Assembly (NCBI GenBank): GCA_963813355.1
Contig: CAWEYS010000028.1
Location: forward strand, 1 to 50,988
Source: DATAGF01 sp963813355
GTDB taxonomy: Bacteria; Actinomycetota; Thermoleophilia; Miltoncostaeales; Miltoncostaeaceae
Direction of reading: 5' to 3'
DNA length: 50,988 nt
The notes beneath the pieces are model-generated. The model was not told where the DNA came from. It searched no databases and saw only the letters and a list, made by a program, of their open reading frames with translations. The translations under genes were made by a program, and so were the position numbers. Below, piece after piece: positions 18,146 to 26,847 of the stretch (the stretch's first letter is position 1; every line of letters begins with the position of its first letter).

Positions 18146-18780
18146 CCGGGCCCGTCCGCATCCTGCTGGTGGACGACCACGCCGTCCTGCGGAGCGGCCT
18201 CCGCCTGCTGCTCGAGCGCGAGGAGGGGCTCGAGCCTGTCGGCGAGGCGGGCACGGCCGAGGACGCGGTGCGGTCGCTGCCGCGGCTCCAGCCCGACGTG
18301 GTCGTGATCGACGTCGAGATGCCGGGCATCGGCGGCATCGATGGCGCCGAGCGGATCCGGGAGCGCGCGCCGGACGTGCGCATCCTTGTCCTGTCGATGC
18401 ACGACCGGCCGCAGGACGTGCGCCGGGCCTTCGACGCCGGCGCCGACGGGTACCTGCCCAAGGCGGCCGCCGACGAGGACCTCGTGCGCGCGATCAGGGC
18501 GGTCGCGGCCGGCGAGCGCTACGTCCATCCGTCGCTCGGCGCCGCGCTCGCCGCCCCGCCGTCGGCCGGCCCGATCGAGGAGCTGAGCGAGCGCGAGCGC
18601 GAGGTGCTGCGCCTGCTCGCCCTGGGCCACACGAACCAGGAGATCGCCGAGCAGCTGATCGTGAGCGTGCGGACCGTCGAGAGCCACCGCGCGCACGTGA
18701 TGACCAAGCTCCGCGTGTCGACCCGCGCGGGCCTCGTGAGGGCGGCCCTCGACGCGGGCCTGATGGCCGAGGACGGCTAG
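18142..18780 (+). CDS. NarL/DevR-type LuxR response regulator
   Basis: A 212-residue regulator. The receiver domain shows ILLVDDH (acidic pair D11/D12), phospho-acceptor D57 in VVVIDVEMPG, conserved Thr replaced by Ser in ILVLSMHD, and the Lys in GYLPKAA. The C-terminal LuxR-type helix-turn-helix reads LSEREREVLRLLALGHTNQE, then SVRTVESHRAHVMTKL. GTG 18142 overlaps the kinase stop, so it is the cognate partner. This protein is the natural candidate to bind the two-box operators found across the cluster, including the one that drives its own operon. The binding assignment is inference. Confidence 0.92.
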   Translation: MTGPVRILLVDDHAVLRSGLRLLLEREEGLEPVGEAGTAEDAVRSLPRLQPDVVVIDVEMPGIGGIDGAERIRERAPDVRILVLSMHDRPQDVRRAFDAGADGYLPKAAADEDLVRAIRAVAAGERYVHPSLGAALAAPPSAGPIEELSEREREVLRLLALGHTNQEIAEQLIVSVRTVESHRAHVMTKLRVSTRAGLVRAALDAGLMAEDG

Positions 18781-18812
18781 CAGCCGCCCCGCCGGACGGC
18801 CCCCATGCCGGT

Positions 18813-18849
18813 CCGTAGTTCGCCGTAGCCGGCCCGGGGCGGGCCACCG
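18813..18849 (+). promoter_or_regulatory. Stress-regulon operator, degenerate (site j)
   Basis: Weak distal box CCGTA-GTTCG-CCGTA (18813-18827) ending exactly 57 bases before ATG 18885. A proximal element CCGGGGCGGGCC begins at 18834. The -10-like GAGCCT (18873-18878) ends six bases before the ATG. It shares the 11-mer GGTCCGTAGTT with site k. Recognised mainly by spacing. Confidence 0.5.
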
Positions 18850-18884
18850 ATGCCCCGCGTGCCGACGGCGGCGAGCCTGCCGCC

Positions 18885-19670
18885 ATGCGATCGATCACCA
18901 CACCGCGCCGTGGGCCCCTGCCCGTGGCCCCGCCGCCCGTCGCTGACGACGGCGGCCAGATCGTCGCCGCCCGCGCGGTGACCAAGACCTACGACACCGG
19001 CGGCGTCCGGGTCGAGGCGCTGCGCGACGTCGACCTCGGCGTCGGCCGCGGGGAGATGGTGGCGATCATGGGACCGAGCGGCTGCGGCAAGACCACGCTG
19101 CTCAACTGCCTCTCGGGCCTCGACGCGATCGACGCGGGCGAGATCATCATCGAGGGCACGCCGCTCTCGGCGATGTCGGACGCGGCCCGCACGGACTACC
19201 GCGCCCGCCGGATGGGGTTCGTCTTCCAGTTCTACAACCTGCTGCCGGTGCTGACGGCGGTCGAGAACGTGGAGCTGCCGCTCCTGGTCGCACGCGAGCG
19301 CCCGCGCGAGGCGCGGCGGCGGGCGCTCGCGGCGCTGGAGCTCGTGGGCGTCGCGGACCGGGCGGGGCACGTGCCCGACAAGCTCTCGGGCGGCGAGCGC
19401 CAGCGGGTGACCATCGCCCGCGCCCTGGTCAATGACCCGGCCATCGTGTGGGCTGACGAGCCCACCGGCGACCTCGACAGCGAGAACGCCCAGGAGATCG
19501 TCGCGCTGATGCGGACGCTCAACCGCGAGCGCGGCCTGAGCTTCCTCATCGTCACCCACGACATCTCCGTGGGACGCAGCACCGACCGGATCATCCGCAT
19601 GCTCGACGGACGGGTCGTCGAGGAGCAACGTCTGGAGGAGGCGCATGTTCGCGCGGGTCACGCAGCTTGA
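18885..19670 (+). CDS. ABC transporter ATP-binding protein (MacB/LolD type)
   Basis: A 261-residue ATPase: Walker A GPSGCGKTTLLNCLSGL, Q-loop FQFYNLLPVLTAVENVELPL, signature LSGGERQRVTIARAL, Walker B IVWADEPTGDLD, H-loop VTHD. The ENVELPL and DEPTGDLDS segments are typical of LolD/MacB/FtsE-like pumps that work with FtsX-type permeases, as here. An N-terminal tail of about 28 residues precedes the domain. ATG 18885 is six bases after a -10-like hexamer, so the mRNA may be leaderless. It heads a four-gene operon with an ABM-like protein, the permease and a P1B ATPase. Confidence 0.9.
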   Translation: MRSITTPRRGPLPVAPPPVADDGGQIVAARAVTKTYDTGGVRVEALRDVDLGVGRGEMVAIMGPSGCGKTTLLNCLSGLDAIDAGEIIIEGTPLSAMSDAARTDYRARRMGFVFQFYNLLPVLTAVENVELPLLVARERPREARRRALAALELVGVADRAGHVPDKLSGGERQRVTIARALVNDPAIVWADEPTGDLDSENAQEIVALMRTLNRERGLSFLIVTHDISVGRSTDRIIRMLDGRVVEEQRLEEAHVRAGHAA

Positions 19671-19962
19671 GATCGACGTCATGCGCACGAGCGTGGAGGA
19701 GGCGGCGGGCCGCTTCGACGCCGAGGTGCTCCCGCAGCTGCGCCGGCAGCCGGGCTTTCGCGGCGCCGCCGTCCTCGCCAACCCGGCGGGCCTCGGCACC
19801 GTCATCACCCTTTGGGACCACGAGGACCAGGCGGCTCCGGACGAGCGCTACGAGGCGGTGCTCGCCCGCTACGTGACGCTCTTCCGCTCGCCGCCGGGGC
19901 GCGAGGTCTACGAGGTCGTGGTGGCCGAGCTGCCCCGGGCGGCGGAGGGCACGCCGGCGTGA
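19645..19962 (+). CDS. ABM-like ferredoxin-fold protein
   Basis: A 105-residue protein: MFARVTQLEIDVMRTSVEEA, then LPQLRRQPGFRGAAVLANPA and a C-terminal strand YEVVVAEL. This is the dimeric alpha+beta barrel seen in antibiotic-biosynthesis monooxygenase (ABM)-like proteins. No metal or cofactor ligands are evident and the substrate is unknown. The start overlaps the ABC ATPase by 26 bases, with ribosome site GGAGGAGG. The stop overlaps the permease GTG. Its place inside an exporter operon suggests an accessory or sensing role. Confidence 0.75.
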   Translation: MFARVTQLEIDVMRTSVEEAAGRFDAEVLPQLRRQPGFRGAAVLANPAGLGTVITLWDHEDQAAPDERYEAVLARYVTLFRSPPGREVYEVVVAELPRAAEGTPA

Positions 19963-22955
19963 ACGAGGTCTTCGGCGTCCCCGCCGGGACGCTGGCCGCG
20001 GTGCTGCTCGGCGCGCTGGCCGTCGCCCTCGTCGCCCTCGCCGTGCTCGCGGCGCGCAACCGTGTGCTGGTGCGGCTCGGCGTGCGGAACGCGGGCCGCC
20101 GGCGCGCGCGCTCGGCCCTCATCGTCCTGGGCCTGATGCTCGGCACGACGATCGTCGCCGCCTCGCTGGCGACGGGAGACACGATGAGCCACACGATCCG
20201 CGGCACCGCGATCGAGGCCCTGGGCGAGACGGACGAGGTGGTCGCCGTGCCGGGCGCGGAGGGCGCCGTCGGGACCGAGCTCGGAGTCGCGGCCGGCCGG
20301 ACGTACTTCCCGCAGGCGGTCGCCGCGCGGGTCCGCCGCTCGCTGGCCGGGAGCGACCTCGCCGACGGCGTCGCCGGGGCGATCGTGGAGAACGTGGCGG
20401 CGCAGGCGCCCGCCCGACGCCGCAACGAGCCGCGCGTGACCCTCTTCGGCGCGGACCCCTCGGCGATGGCCGGCTTCGGGGAGATCCGCGCGGCATCGGG
20501 CGGGGCGGTCACCCTGGCCGAGCTCGGGGACGGGCAGGCCTACCTCAACGTGGCCGCCGCCGATGAGCTCGGCGTGGCGGCGGGGGATCGCGTCGTCGTC
20601 CTCGCGGGGGGTCGTCCGTCGCAGGTCGTGGTCCGCGACGTGGTGACGTACGACGGGGCGGGCACGGCCGAGTCGGGCCTGCTGGTGAAGCTCGACGCCG
20701 CGCAGGCGCTGGTCGGCGCGCCGGGCCGCGTCAACCGGGTGCTGGTCTCGAACCGCGGCGACGCCACCTCGGGCGCGTCGCTCAGCGACGCAGTCCTCGC
20801 CCGCGTGCGACCCGCGGTGGAGCCGCTGGGCCTGGAGGCCACCGACTCGAAGCGGGAGGCGCTCGACGCCGCCGACCAGGCCGGCAGCGCGTTCATGTCG
20901 TTCTTCACCACCTTCGGGTCGTTCTCGATCGCGGCGGGCGTCCTGCTCATCTTCCTGATCTTCGTCATGCTGGCGGCCGAGCGGCGCAGCGAGCTCGGGA
21001 TCGCCCGGGCGGTGGGCACGCGGCGGGGGCACCTCGTCCAGATGTTCGTCTTCGAGGGCGCCGCCTACGACCTGGCGGCCGCCCTCGTGGGCGCCGTCCT
21101 CGGCGCCGGGGTGGCCTACCTGATGGTCGCGGTGATGAGCGAGGCGTTCAGCTCCCAGGGCATCGACATCGAGTACGCCGTCACCGGCCGCAGCCTGGTG
21201 ATCGCCTACGCCCTGGGCGTGCTGCTGACGCTGGCGGTCGTGGCCGTCTCGGCCTGGCGGGTGAGCCGCATGACGATCTCGACCGCCATCCGCAACCTGC
21301 CCGAGCCCCCGGCCCAGGGGCGGCGCGGGCGCTGGACGCTCGCGGGGCTGGGGATCGGCCTCGGATCCGTGCTGGCGCTCTCCGGCGCGGCGGCCGGGCA
21401 GGCCACGCCTCTGCTCCTGGGCATCTCGCTCGCGGTGCTCGGCCTGGTGCCGGCCGCCCGCCTCCTGGGGGTCTCCGAGCGGCTCGCGTTCACCGGCGCG
21501 GGCCTCCTCATCCTGGTGATGTGGATGCTGCCCTGGAGCGTCATCGAGGCGATCTTCGGCGAGCTGGCGATGGACTTCTCGACCTGGATCGCCGCCGGCC
21601 TGATGGTGGTCGTCGGCGTGGTGTGGGTGATCGTCTTCAACGCCGACCTCCTCCTCGGGGCCGCGGCGGCCGTCCTCGGCCGCATCCGCGCGCTGGCCCC
21701 GATCCTGCGGATGGCGATGGCCTACCCGCTCGCGGGCCGCTTCCGCACCGGCGTGACGCTCGCCATGTTCACCCTGGTCGTCTTCACGCTGGTCACGGGG
21801 ACGGTCACCTCGGGATCGTTCATGCACGCGGCGGGCGACGTCGAGCGCTTCGGCGGGGGGTTCGACGTGCGCGCGAGCACGGCGGGGGTGGCGCCGATCG
21901 CGGACCTGCCGGCCGCGATCCGGCGCGAGCCGGCCCTGGACGCCGCCGACTACCCGGTGGCCGCCAGCCAGTCCTTCCTGCCGCTGGACGCCCGCCAGGT
22001 CGGCGCCGGCCGGGCGGCCGAGACCTACCCCGTCCGCGGGCTGGACGACGCCTTCCTCGGCGCCACGACCTTCGCCCTGGGCGCGCGGGCGCGCGGCTAC
22101 GCCACCGACGGCGACGTCTGGCGCGCGCTGGCGGAGCGCCCCGGGCTGGCGGTGGTCGACGCGACGGTCGTCCCGCGCCGCGACAACTTCAACTTCTCGG
22201 CCCTGCCCTCGGACTTCCGCCTCAGCGGCTTCTACCTCGAGGACGGGGGCTTCGCGCCCGTCCCGGTGGAGGTGGCGGACCCGCGCACCGGCGGCCGGCG
22301 GGTGCTCACGGTGATCGGCGTCCTCAGCGACGCCGCGCCGCTCGAGATGATCGGCGTGTCCACCTCCCAGCGGACGCTGGCGGCGGCCTTCCCCGGCCGC
22401 GCCCGTCCGACCATCCACTATCTGACGACGGCGCCCGGGGTCGACCCGGACGACGCGGCGGCTCGCCTCGAGTCGGCGTTCCTGTCGCGCGGGATGGAGG
22501 CGGAGTCGATGCAGGAGATCACCGACGACGCCATGGCCGCCTCGCTGACCTTCAACCGGCTGATCCAGGGCTTCATGGCGCTCGGCCTCGTCGTCGGCGT
22601 CGCGGCCCTCGGGGTCATCAGCGCACGCGCCGTCGTGGAGCGCCGCCAGCAGATCGGGGTGCTGCGCTCGATCGGCTTCCGCCGCCGGATGGTCCAGTCC
22701 ACCTTCCTGCTGGAGTCGGCGTTCGTCGCGCTGACCGCGATCGTGGTCGGGAGCGGGCTCGGGCTCCTGCTCGCCTTCAACATCATCAGCGACCAGCGGA
22801 GCCAGCCGAGCTGGGAGAACGTCACGATGGTCGTCCCGTGGGCAAACCTGGCCGTCATCTTCCTGGTCGTCCTGGCGGTGGCCCTGATCGCCACGGTGGC
22901 GCCCGCCGTGCGTGCGTCGCGCACCGAGCCCGCCGAGGCGCTGCGTTACCAGTAG
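19959..22955 (+). CDS. ABC transporter permease, duplicated FtsX domains (MacB-like)
   Basis: A 998-residue membrane protein. The N-terminal helix is followed by LIVLGLMLGTTIVAASLATG and a large extracytoplasmic (MacB periplasmic-core-like) domain. A first FtsX bundle begins around FSIAAGVLLIFLIFVMLAAE and contains GIARAVGTRRGHLVQMF. Central helices, a second extracytoplasmic domain and a final FtsX bundle follow (VVERRQQIGVLRSIGFRRR; EPAEALRYQ end). The whole pairs with the ATPase two genes upstream to export lipids, lipoproteins, peptides or drugs; substrate unknown. GTG 19959 overlaps the preceding stop. AGGAGG after the stop serves the next gene. Confidence 0.88.
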   Translation: MNEVFGVPAGTLAAVLLGALAVALVALAVLAARNRVLVRLGVRNAGRRRARSALIVLGLMLGTTIVAASLATGDTMSHTIRGTAIEALGETDEVVAVPGAEGAVGTELGVAAGRTYFPQAVAARVRRSLAGSDLADGVAGAIVENVAAQAPARRRNEPRVTLFGADPSAMAGFGEIRAASGGAVTLAELGDGQAYLNVAAADELGVAAGDRVVVLAGGRPSQVVVRDVVTYDGAGTAESGLLVKLDAAQALVGAPGRVNRVLVSNRGDATSGASLSDAVLARVRPAVEPLGLEATDSKREALDAADQAGSAFMSFFTTFGSFSIAAGVLLIFLIFVMLAAERRSELGIARAVGTRRGHLVQMFVFEGAAYDLAAALVGAVLGAGVAYLMVAVMSEAFSSQGIDIEYAVTGRSLVIAYALGVLLTLAVVAVSAWRVSRMTISTAIRNLPEPPAQGRRGRWTLAGLGIGLGSVLALSGAAAGQATPLLLGISLAVLGLVPAARLLGVSERLAFTGAGLLILVMWMLPWSVIEAIFGELAMDFSTWIAAGLMVVVGVVWVIVFNADLLLGAAAAVLGRIRALAPILRMAMAYPLAGRFRTGVTLAMFTLVVFTLVTGTVTSGSFMHAAGDVERFGGGFDVRASTAGVAPIADLPAAIRREPALDAADYPVAASQSFLPLDARQVGAGRAAETYPVRGLDDAFLGATTFALGARARGYATDGDVWRALAERPGLAVVDATVVPRRDNFNFSALPSDFRLSGFYLEDGGFAPVPVEVADPRTGGRRVLTVIGVLSDAAPLEMIGVSTSQRTLAAAFPGRARPTIHYLTTAPGVDPDDAAARLESAFLSRGMEAESMQEITDDAMAASLTFNRLIQGFMALGLVVGVAALGVISARAVVERRQQIGVLRSIGFRRRMVQSTFLLESAFVALTAIVVGSGLGLLLAFNIISDQRSQPSWENVTMVVPWANLAVIFLVVLAVALIATVAPAVRASRTEPAEALRYQ

Positions 22956-22965
22956 GAGGCGTTCC

Positions 22966-24852
22966 GTGACCGCCGGGAGCCCGGCCGCTCGGCCGTCCGC
23001 GGGACCCGCGGCGGCCTGGGCGCGGCTGGGCGACGCGCCGGCGATGCTGCTGCCCGCGCTGACCGCGGCCGGCGTCGCGATCGGCGGCGTCGTCGCCGCG
23101 GCCGGCGGGGACGGCGCGGCCGTCTGGCGGGCGACGGCGATCGTCGTGCTGGTGCCGCTGGCGTGGTCGGTGGTCCGCACGCTGTCGCGCCGCGCGCTCG
23201 GCGTCGACGTGATCGCGCTGATCGCGATCGTCGGGGCGCTGGCGCTCGGCGAGGAGCTGACGGCGGCGGTCATCGCGCTGATGCTCTCGGGCGGCAACGC
23301 GCTGGAGCGCTACGCGGCGCGCCGCTCGCGGCGGGAGCTGACCGCGCTCCTCGCCAGGGCGCCCCGATCGGCACGCCTGCGCACCGACCGCGGCCTCGTG
23401 GAGGTGGCGGCCGAGCGGGTCGCGCCCGGCGACCTGCTGCTCGTACGGGCGGGCGAGGTGCTGCCGGTCGACGGGATCGTCGAGAGCCCGGCCGGGGAGC
23501 TCGACGAGTCGGCGCTCACCGGCGAGCCCCTGCCGCGCGCCGTCGTGCGCGGAGACGCGGTCCGGAGCGGCACGACCAACGCGGGGACCGCGCTCGACCT
23601 GCGGGCCACCCGCCCCGCGGCCGAGAGCGCGTACGCGGGGATCGTCCGCCTCGTCCAGGAGGCCGGCGCCCGGAAGGCGCCGTTCGTCCGGATGGCCGAC
23701 CGCTACGCGGTGCTCTTTCTCGCGGTGACGCTGGCGCTCGCCGCGATCGCCTGGGCCGCCAGCGGCGACCCCGTCCGCGCCCTGGCGGTGCTCGTCGTCG
23801 CGACCCCCTGCCCCCTCATCCTGGCGGCCCCGGTGGCCCTGGTCTCGGGCGTCTCGCGGGCGGCGCGCCGCGGCATCATCGTCAAGGGGGCGCCGGTGAT
23901 CGAGGCCCTCGGGGAAGCGCGCGCCGTCCTGCTTGACAAGACCGGCACCCTCACCATCGGCACGCCCTCCGTTGCATCCGTCACGGCGACCGGCGGGCGC
24001 TCGGAGGACGAGGTGCTCGGGCCGGCCGCCGCGGTCGAGCAGTTGTCGCCGCACGTGCTCGCCGCGGCGATCGTGCGCGAGGCGCGGCGCCGGGGGCTCG
24101 AGCTGCCGCTTCCCGAGCGGGTCGTCGAGGATCCCGGCCGCGGCGTCGAGGGGACCGTCGACGGGGTCCGCGTCGCGGCGGGCGGCGCCGAGTGGCTGCG
24201 GGCGCGCGGGTGCGACCTCGCGGCATGGCCGTCGGCCGACGGCCCGGCCGACGGCCATGCGACCGTCCTGGTCGCGCTCGACGGCCGCCTGGCCGGCGCG
24301 CTCGCAATGGCCGACGCCGTGCGGCCCGACGCCCCGGCGCTCGTCGAGCGGCTGCGCCGCGCCGGCGTGGACGAGATCGCCATCGTCACCGGGGACGATC
24401 CCGCGACGGCCGCGGAGGTCGCCCGCCGGGTCGGCGTCGACGGCGTCCACGCCGGCCAGACGCCCGAGAGCAAGCTGGCGCTGGTGGAGGCGGAGCGCCG
24501 CAGGGCCGGCGGGACGGTGGTGATGGTCGGCGACGGCGTCAACGACGCGCCCGCGCTGGCGGCCGCCGACGTGGGCATCGCGATGGGCGCCGCGGGGGCG
24601 ACGGCGTCGTCCGAGGCCGCCGACGCGGTGATCATCGACGACCGCGTCGAGCGGGTCGCCGAGGCCGTCGAGCTGGGGCGCCGCTCCCTGGGCATCGCCC
24701 GCCAGAGCGTGATCGCCGGGATGGCCCTCAGCGGGGCGGCGATGATCGCGGCCGCCGCAGGGTTCCTGCCGCCGCTCGCCGGGGCGCTGCTCCAGGAGGT
24801 CATCGACGTCGCGGTGATCGCGAACGCCCTCCGCGCCCTGCGCGGTCCGTAG
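22966..24852 (+). CDS. P1B-type heavy-metal-transporting ATPase (TPC type)
   Basis: A 628-residue P-type ATPase lacking an N-terminal metal-binding domain. Actuator SALTGEPLPR, phosphorylation D324 in DKTGTLT, hinge VMVGDGVNDAPALAAADVGI. The membrane metal motif reads ATPCPLILAAP, with C282 in a TPC arrangement rather than CPC. The usual HP nucleotide-domain motif appears as LSPHVLAA. These changes make the exported ion uncertain. GTG 22966 has an AGGAGG site seven bases upstream and lies 10 bases after the permease stop, so it belongs to the exporter operon under site j. Its stop lies inside the next operator (site k). Confidence 0.88.
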   Translation: MTAGSPAARPSAGPAAAWARLGDAPAMLLPALTAAGVAIGGVVAAAGGDGAAVWRATAIVVLVPLAWSVVRTLSRRALGVDVIALIAIVGALALGEELTAAVIALMLSGGNALERYAARRSRRELTALLARAPRSARLRTDRGLVEVAAERVAPGDLLLVRAGEVLPVDGIVESPAGELDESALTGEPLPRAVVRGDAVRSGTTNAGTALDLRATRPAAESAYAGIVRLVQEAGARKAPFVRMADRYAVLFLAVTLALAAIAWAASGDPVRALAVLVVATPCPLILAAPVALVSGVSRAARRGIIVKGAPVIEALGEARAVLLDKTGTLTIGTPSVASVTATGGRSEDEVLGPAAAVEQLSPHVLAAAIVREARRRGLELPLPERVVEDPGRGVEGTVDGVRVAAGGAEWLRARGCDLAAWPSADGPADGHATVLVALDGRLAGALAMADAVRPDAPALVERLRRAGVDEIAIVTGDDPATAAEVARRVGVDGVHAGQTPESKLALVEAERRRAGGTVVMVGDGVNDAPALAAADVGIAMGAAGATASSEAADAVIIDDRVERVAEAVELGRRSLGIARQSVIAGMALSGAAMIAAAAGFLPPLAGALLQEVIDVAVIANALRALRGP

Positions 24853-24882
24853 TTGACCACAGGTGGGTTACGTGTCCACACG
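24847..24882 (+). promoter_or_regulatory. Stress-regulon operator, degenerate (site k)
   Basis: Distal box CCGTA-GTTGA-CCACA (24847-24861), overlapping the ATPase stop and ending 57 bases before ATG 24919. Proximal palindrome CGTGT-CC-ACACG at 24871-24882. The -10-like CAAGCT (24907-24912) ends six bases before the ATG. Confidence 0.5.
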
Positions 24883-24918
24883 ATCGCCGGCCGGTGCCTG
24901 GCGGATCAAGCTGGGTCG

Positions 24919-26110
24919 ATGAGCATCGCACCCCGCACGCGCATCCTGATCGCCGGGGCCGGCGTCGCCGGCATGGAGACGGCGCTGGCGCTGCGCGCAC
25001 TCGCGGGCGACCGAGTCGAGGTCGAGGTGCTGGACCCGGCCGCCGAGCTCACCCTGGCCGCCGAGTTCAACCGCCCATCCGTTCGGGCGCCGCCCTTGCG
25101 CCGCTCCCCTGGGGCCGCTCGTCCGCCTGGCCGGGGCCCGCCACCGCCACGAGCGGCTGGAGGAGGTACTCCCCGAGGAGGGCCTGGCGCTGACCGACGC
25201 GGGCGTCGCGCTGGGCTACGACCGGCTCGTGGTCGCCGTGGGGGCCCGGGCGACGCCGTTCATGGACGGCGCCGTCACCTTTGGGGGGGCGGCCGACGTG
25301 CCCGCCCTCAGGCGCGTGATCCTCCGGGTCGTGCAGGGGGGCCGCCGGGGGCTCCGGACGCGCCTGGCCTTCGTCGTGCCCCCGGGTGCCGTCTGGCCCC
25401 TGCCGGCCTACGAGCTCGCCTTCCGGACCGATCGCCTGCTCCGGCGACGCGGCGTCCGGGCCGGCGTCTCCCTGACCCTGGTGACCGCGGAGGACGCGCC
25501 ACTGGGCGTCTTCGGCACGGTGACGTCGGAGGCGGTCGCCGACGACCTCGTCCGCGCGGGGATCGCGCTTCGCGCCGGCGCGATCGTCCGGGACTGGTCG
25601 TGGGGGCGGCTCGAGCTGAGCCCGGGGGGGCACGTCGCCGTCGACCGCGTCGTGGCGCTCCCGCTGCAGCGGGGGCCCGCGATCCCCGGCCTGCCGTGCG
25701 ACCGGCTGGGCTTCGTCAGGGCCGGCATGGACGGCCGGGTCGCCGGCCGGCCCGACGCCTTCGTGGTCGGCGACGCCGGCTCCTTCGCCGTCAAGCAGGG
25801 CGGGATCGCCTGCCAGCAGGCGGACGCGGTGGCGCGCCTGATCGCCCACGAGCTCGGCGCGTCGGTCGCCCCGATTCCCTTCGAGCCCGTCCTCCGCGGC
25901 TGGCTGTGGGACGGCGACGGCGGCCGCTTCATGCGGGCGAGCCTGCCGGGCGGGCGCAGCGAGAGCACCGGCGTGACCGCCCGCAGCACCCCGCTGTGGA
26001 GCCCGGCGGACAAGGTGGCGTGCCGCTTCCTCGGGGCGGCCCTCCGCGGCGAGCCGGCCCTCGGCCCGCTGGTGGATCGGATCGTCCCCGCGGAGGCGCC
26101 CTCGGCCTGA
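24919..26110 (+). CDS. SQR/NDH-2-like FAD-dependent oxidoreductase, paralogue 3 (frameshifted)
   Basis: About 396 residues. FAD site ILIAGAGVAGMETALALRAL, then a frame break between 25070 and 25110, then VRLAGARHRHERLEEVLP, VVAVGARATPF, SLTLVTAEDAPLGVFG and FVVGDAGSFAVKQGGIACQQ. It lacks the first conserved cysteine of its paralogues: GAVWPLPAYE replaces SCGWPLPAYE/GCSWPLPAYE. It may therefore work without a disulfide step. ATG 24919 fits the leaderless geometry of site k. It converges on the universal stress protein gene; both stops lie inside one short hairpin. Confidence 0.8.
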
Positions 26111-26122
26111 GCGGTTCAGGCC
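26104..26122. terminator. Bidirectional hairpin spanning two convergent stop codons
   Basis: GGCCTGA (26104-26110) pairs with TCAGGCC (26116-26122) around GCGGT. The left arm contains the oxidoreductase TGA; the right arm contains the universal stress protein stop. It probably ends both transcripts, although no T-tract is present. Confidence 0.5.
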
Positions 26123-26592
26123 GTGACGGCCAGGCGCTCGCTCTCGTCGTCGCTGCCCTCGCGGGCGATCGGAGGGTGGACCAGGAGCACCGAGCAGGGG
26201 GCGTGGTAGGCCACGTAGGCGGCGAAGCCGCCGAGCATCGCGCGGTTGACGAGGCCCCGGTGCGCCGCGGCGACCAGCAGGTCGGTGCCGGCGGCGGCGG
26301 CGTACTGGCAGGCCGCCCTGGGCGGCCATCCCTCGAGAAGGTGCGCGGTCGCGTCGGGGACGTCGGCCACCCGCTGCCCCAGCCAGTGCTCGGCGGCCGA
26401 GACGTAGTCGCCGATGGGCGGCATCGACCCGTACATCCCGACCCACAGCGGGTGCGGGCGCATGGCGACGTGGACGACGTGGAGCTCGGCGCCGGGCGAT
26501 TGGGCGCGGATCGAGAGGGCCTCGTCCAGGGCGAGGTCCGACGCGCCGCTCTCCTCGATGAAGCACGCGATCCTGCGGTAGGGGGCCGGCAT
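26116..26592 (-). CDS. Universal stress protein (UspA family)
   Basis: A 158-residue single Usp domain: IACFIEESGASDLALDEALS at the start, ELHVVHVAM strand 2, TDLLVAAAHRG near the ATP-binding region, and VAYHAPCSVLLVHPP at the end. The ATP-binding G-2x-G-9x-G pattern is not clear, so nucleotide binding is uncertain. ATG 26592 has an AAGGAG site. Usp proteins are among the most abundant members of DosR-type dormancy regulons. Upstream lie two palindromes (26676-26690 and 26698-26712) resembling the regulon boxes. Confidence 0.88.
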   Translation of the reverse strand: MPAPYRRIACFIEESGASDLALDEALSIRAQSPGAELHVVHVAMRPHPLWVGMYGSMPPIGDYVSAAEHWLGQRVADVPDATAHLLEGWPPRAACQYAAAAGTDLLVAAAHRGLVNRAMLGGFAAYVAYHAPCSVLLVHPPIAREGSDDESERLAVTA

Positions 26593-26675
26593 GGCTCTCC
26601 TTCGGTCGTCTGGACGGTCCGTCGTGAGCGTCGCGCGCCGCCCGCCCGGCGGCGTCGGCGTTCGCCCCGCGCGGC

Positions 26676-26712
26676 TGCGGGTCCCGCTCATGCCGTCCGC
26701 GGGTTTTCCCGG
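26676..26712 (-). promoter_or_regulatory. Stress-regulon two-box operator (site f)
   Basis: On the minus strand CCGGG-AAAAC-CCGCG (26712 to 26698), then GCGGG-A-CCCGC centred at 26682, about 23 bases on. It would drive the universal stress protein gene with a leader of 30-50 bases. The fit to the -10 spacing is poorer than at other sites. Confidence 0.4.
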
Positions 26713-26781
26713 AGGCCACGCCGCTACGTTCGCCCGTGACCGGGTTGGGCGACGGGGCCGGGAGGGCGGACCGGTCGGGCG

Positions 26782-26815
26782 TGCGGCAAACCCGCGATCC
26801 GATTCCGTGTCACGG
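26782..26815 (+). promoter_or_regulatory. Stress-regulon two-box operator without an obvious gene (site g)
   Basis: Distal box TGCGG-CAAAC-CCGCG (26782-26796) and perfect palindrome CCGTG-T-CACGG (26805-26815). A -10-like GACGAT lies at 26842-26847. No convincing protein follows, only the hairpin RNA listed next. Confidence 0.5.
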
Positions 26816-26847
26816 CCGTCGCGGGACCGCCGCGCGCCGGCGACGAT

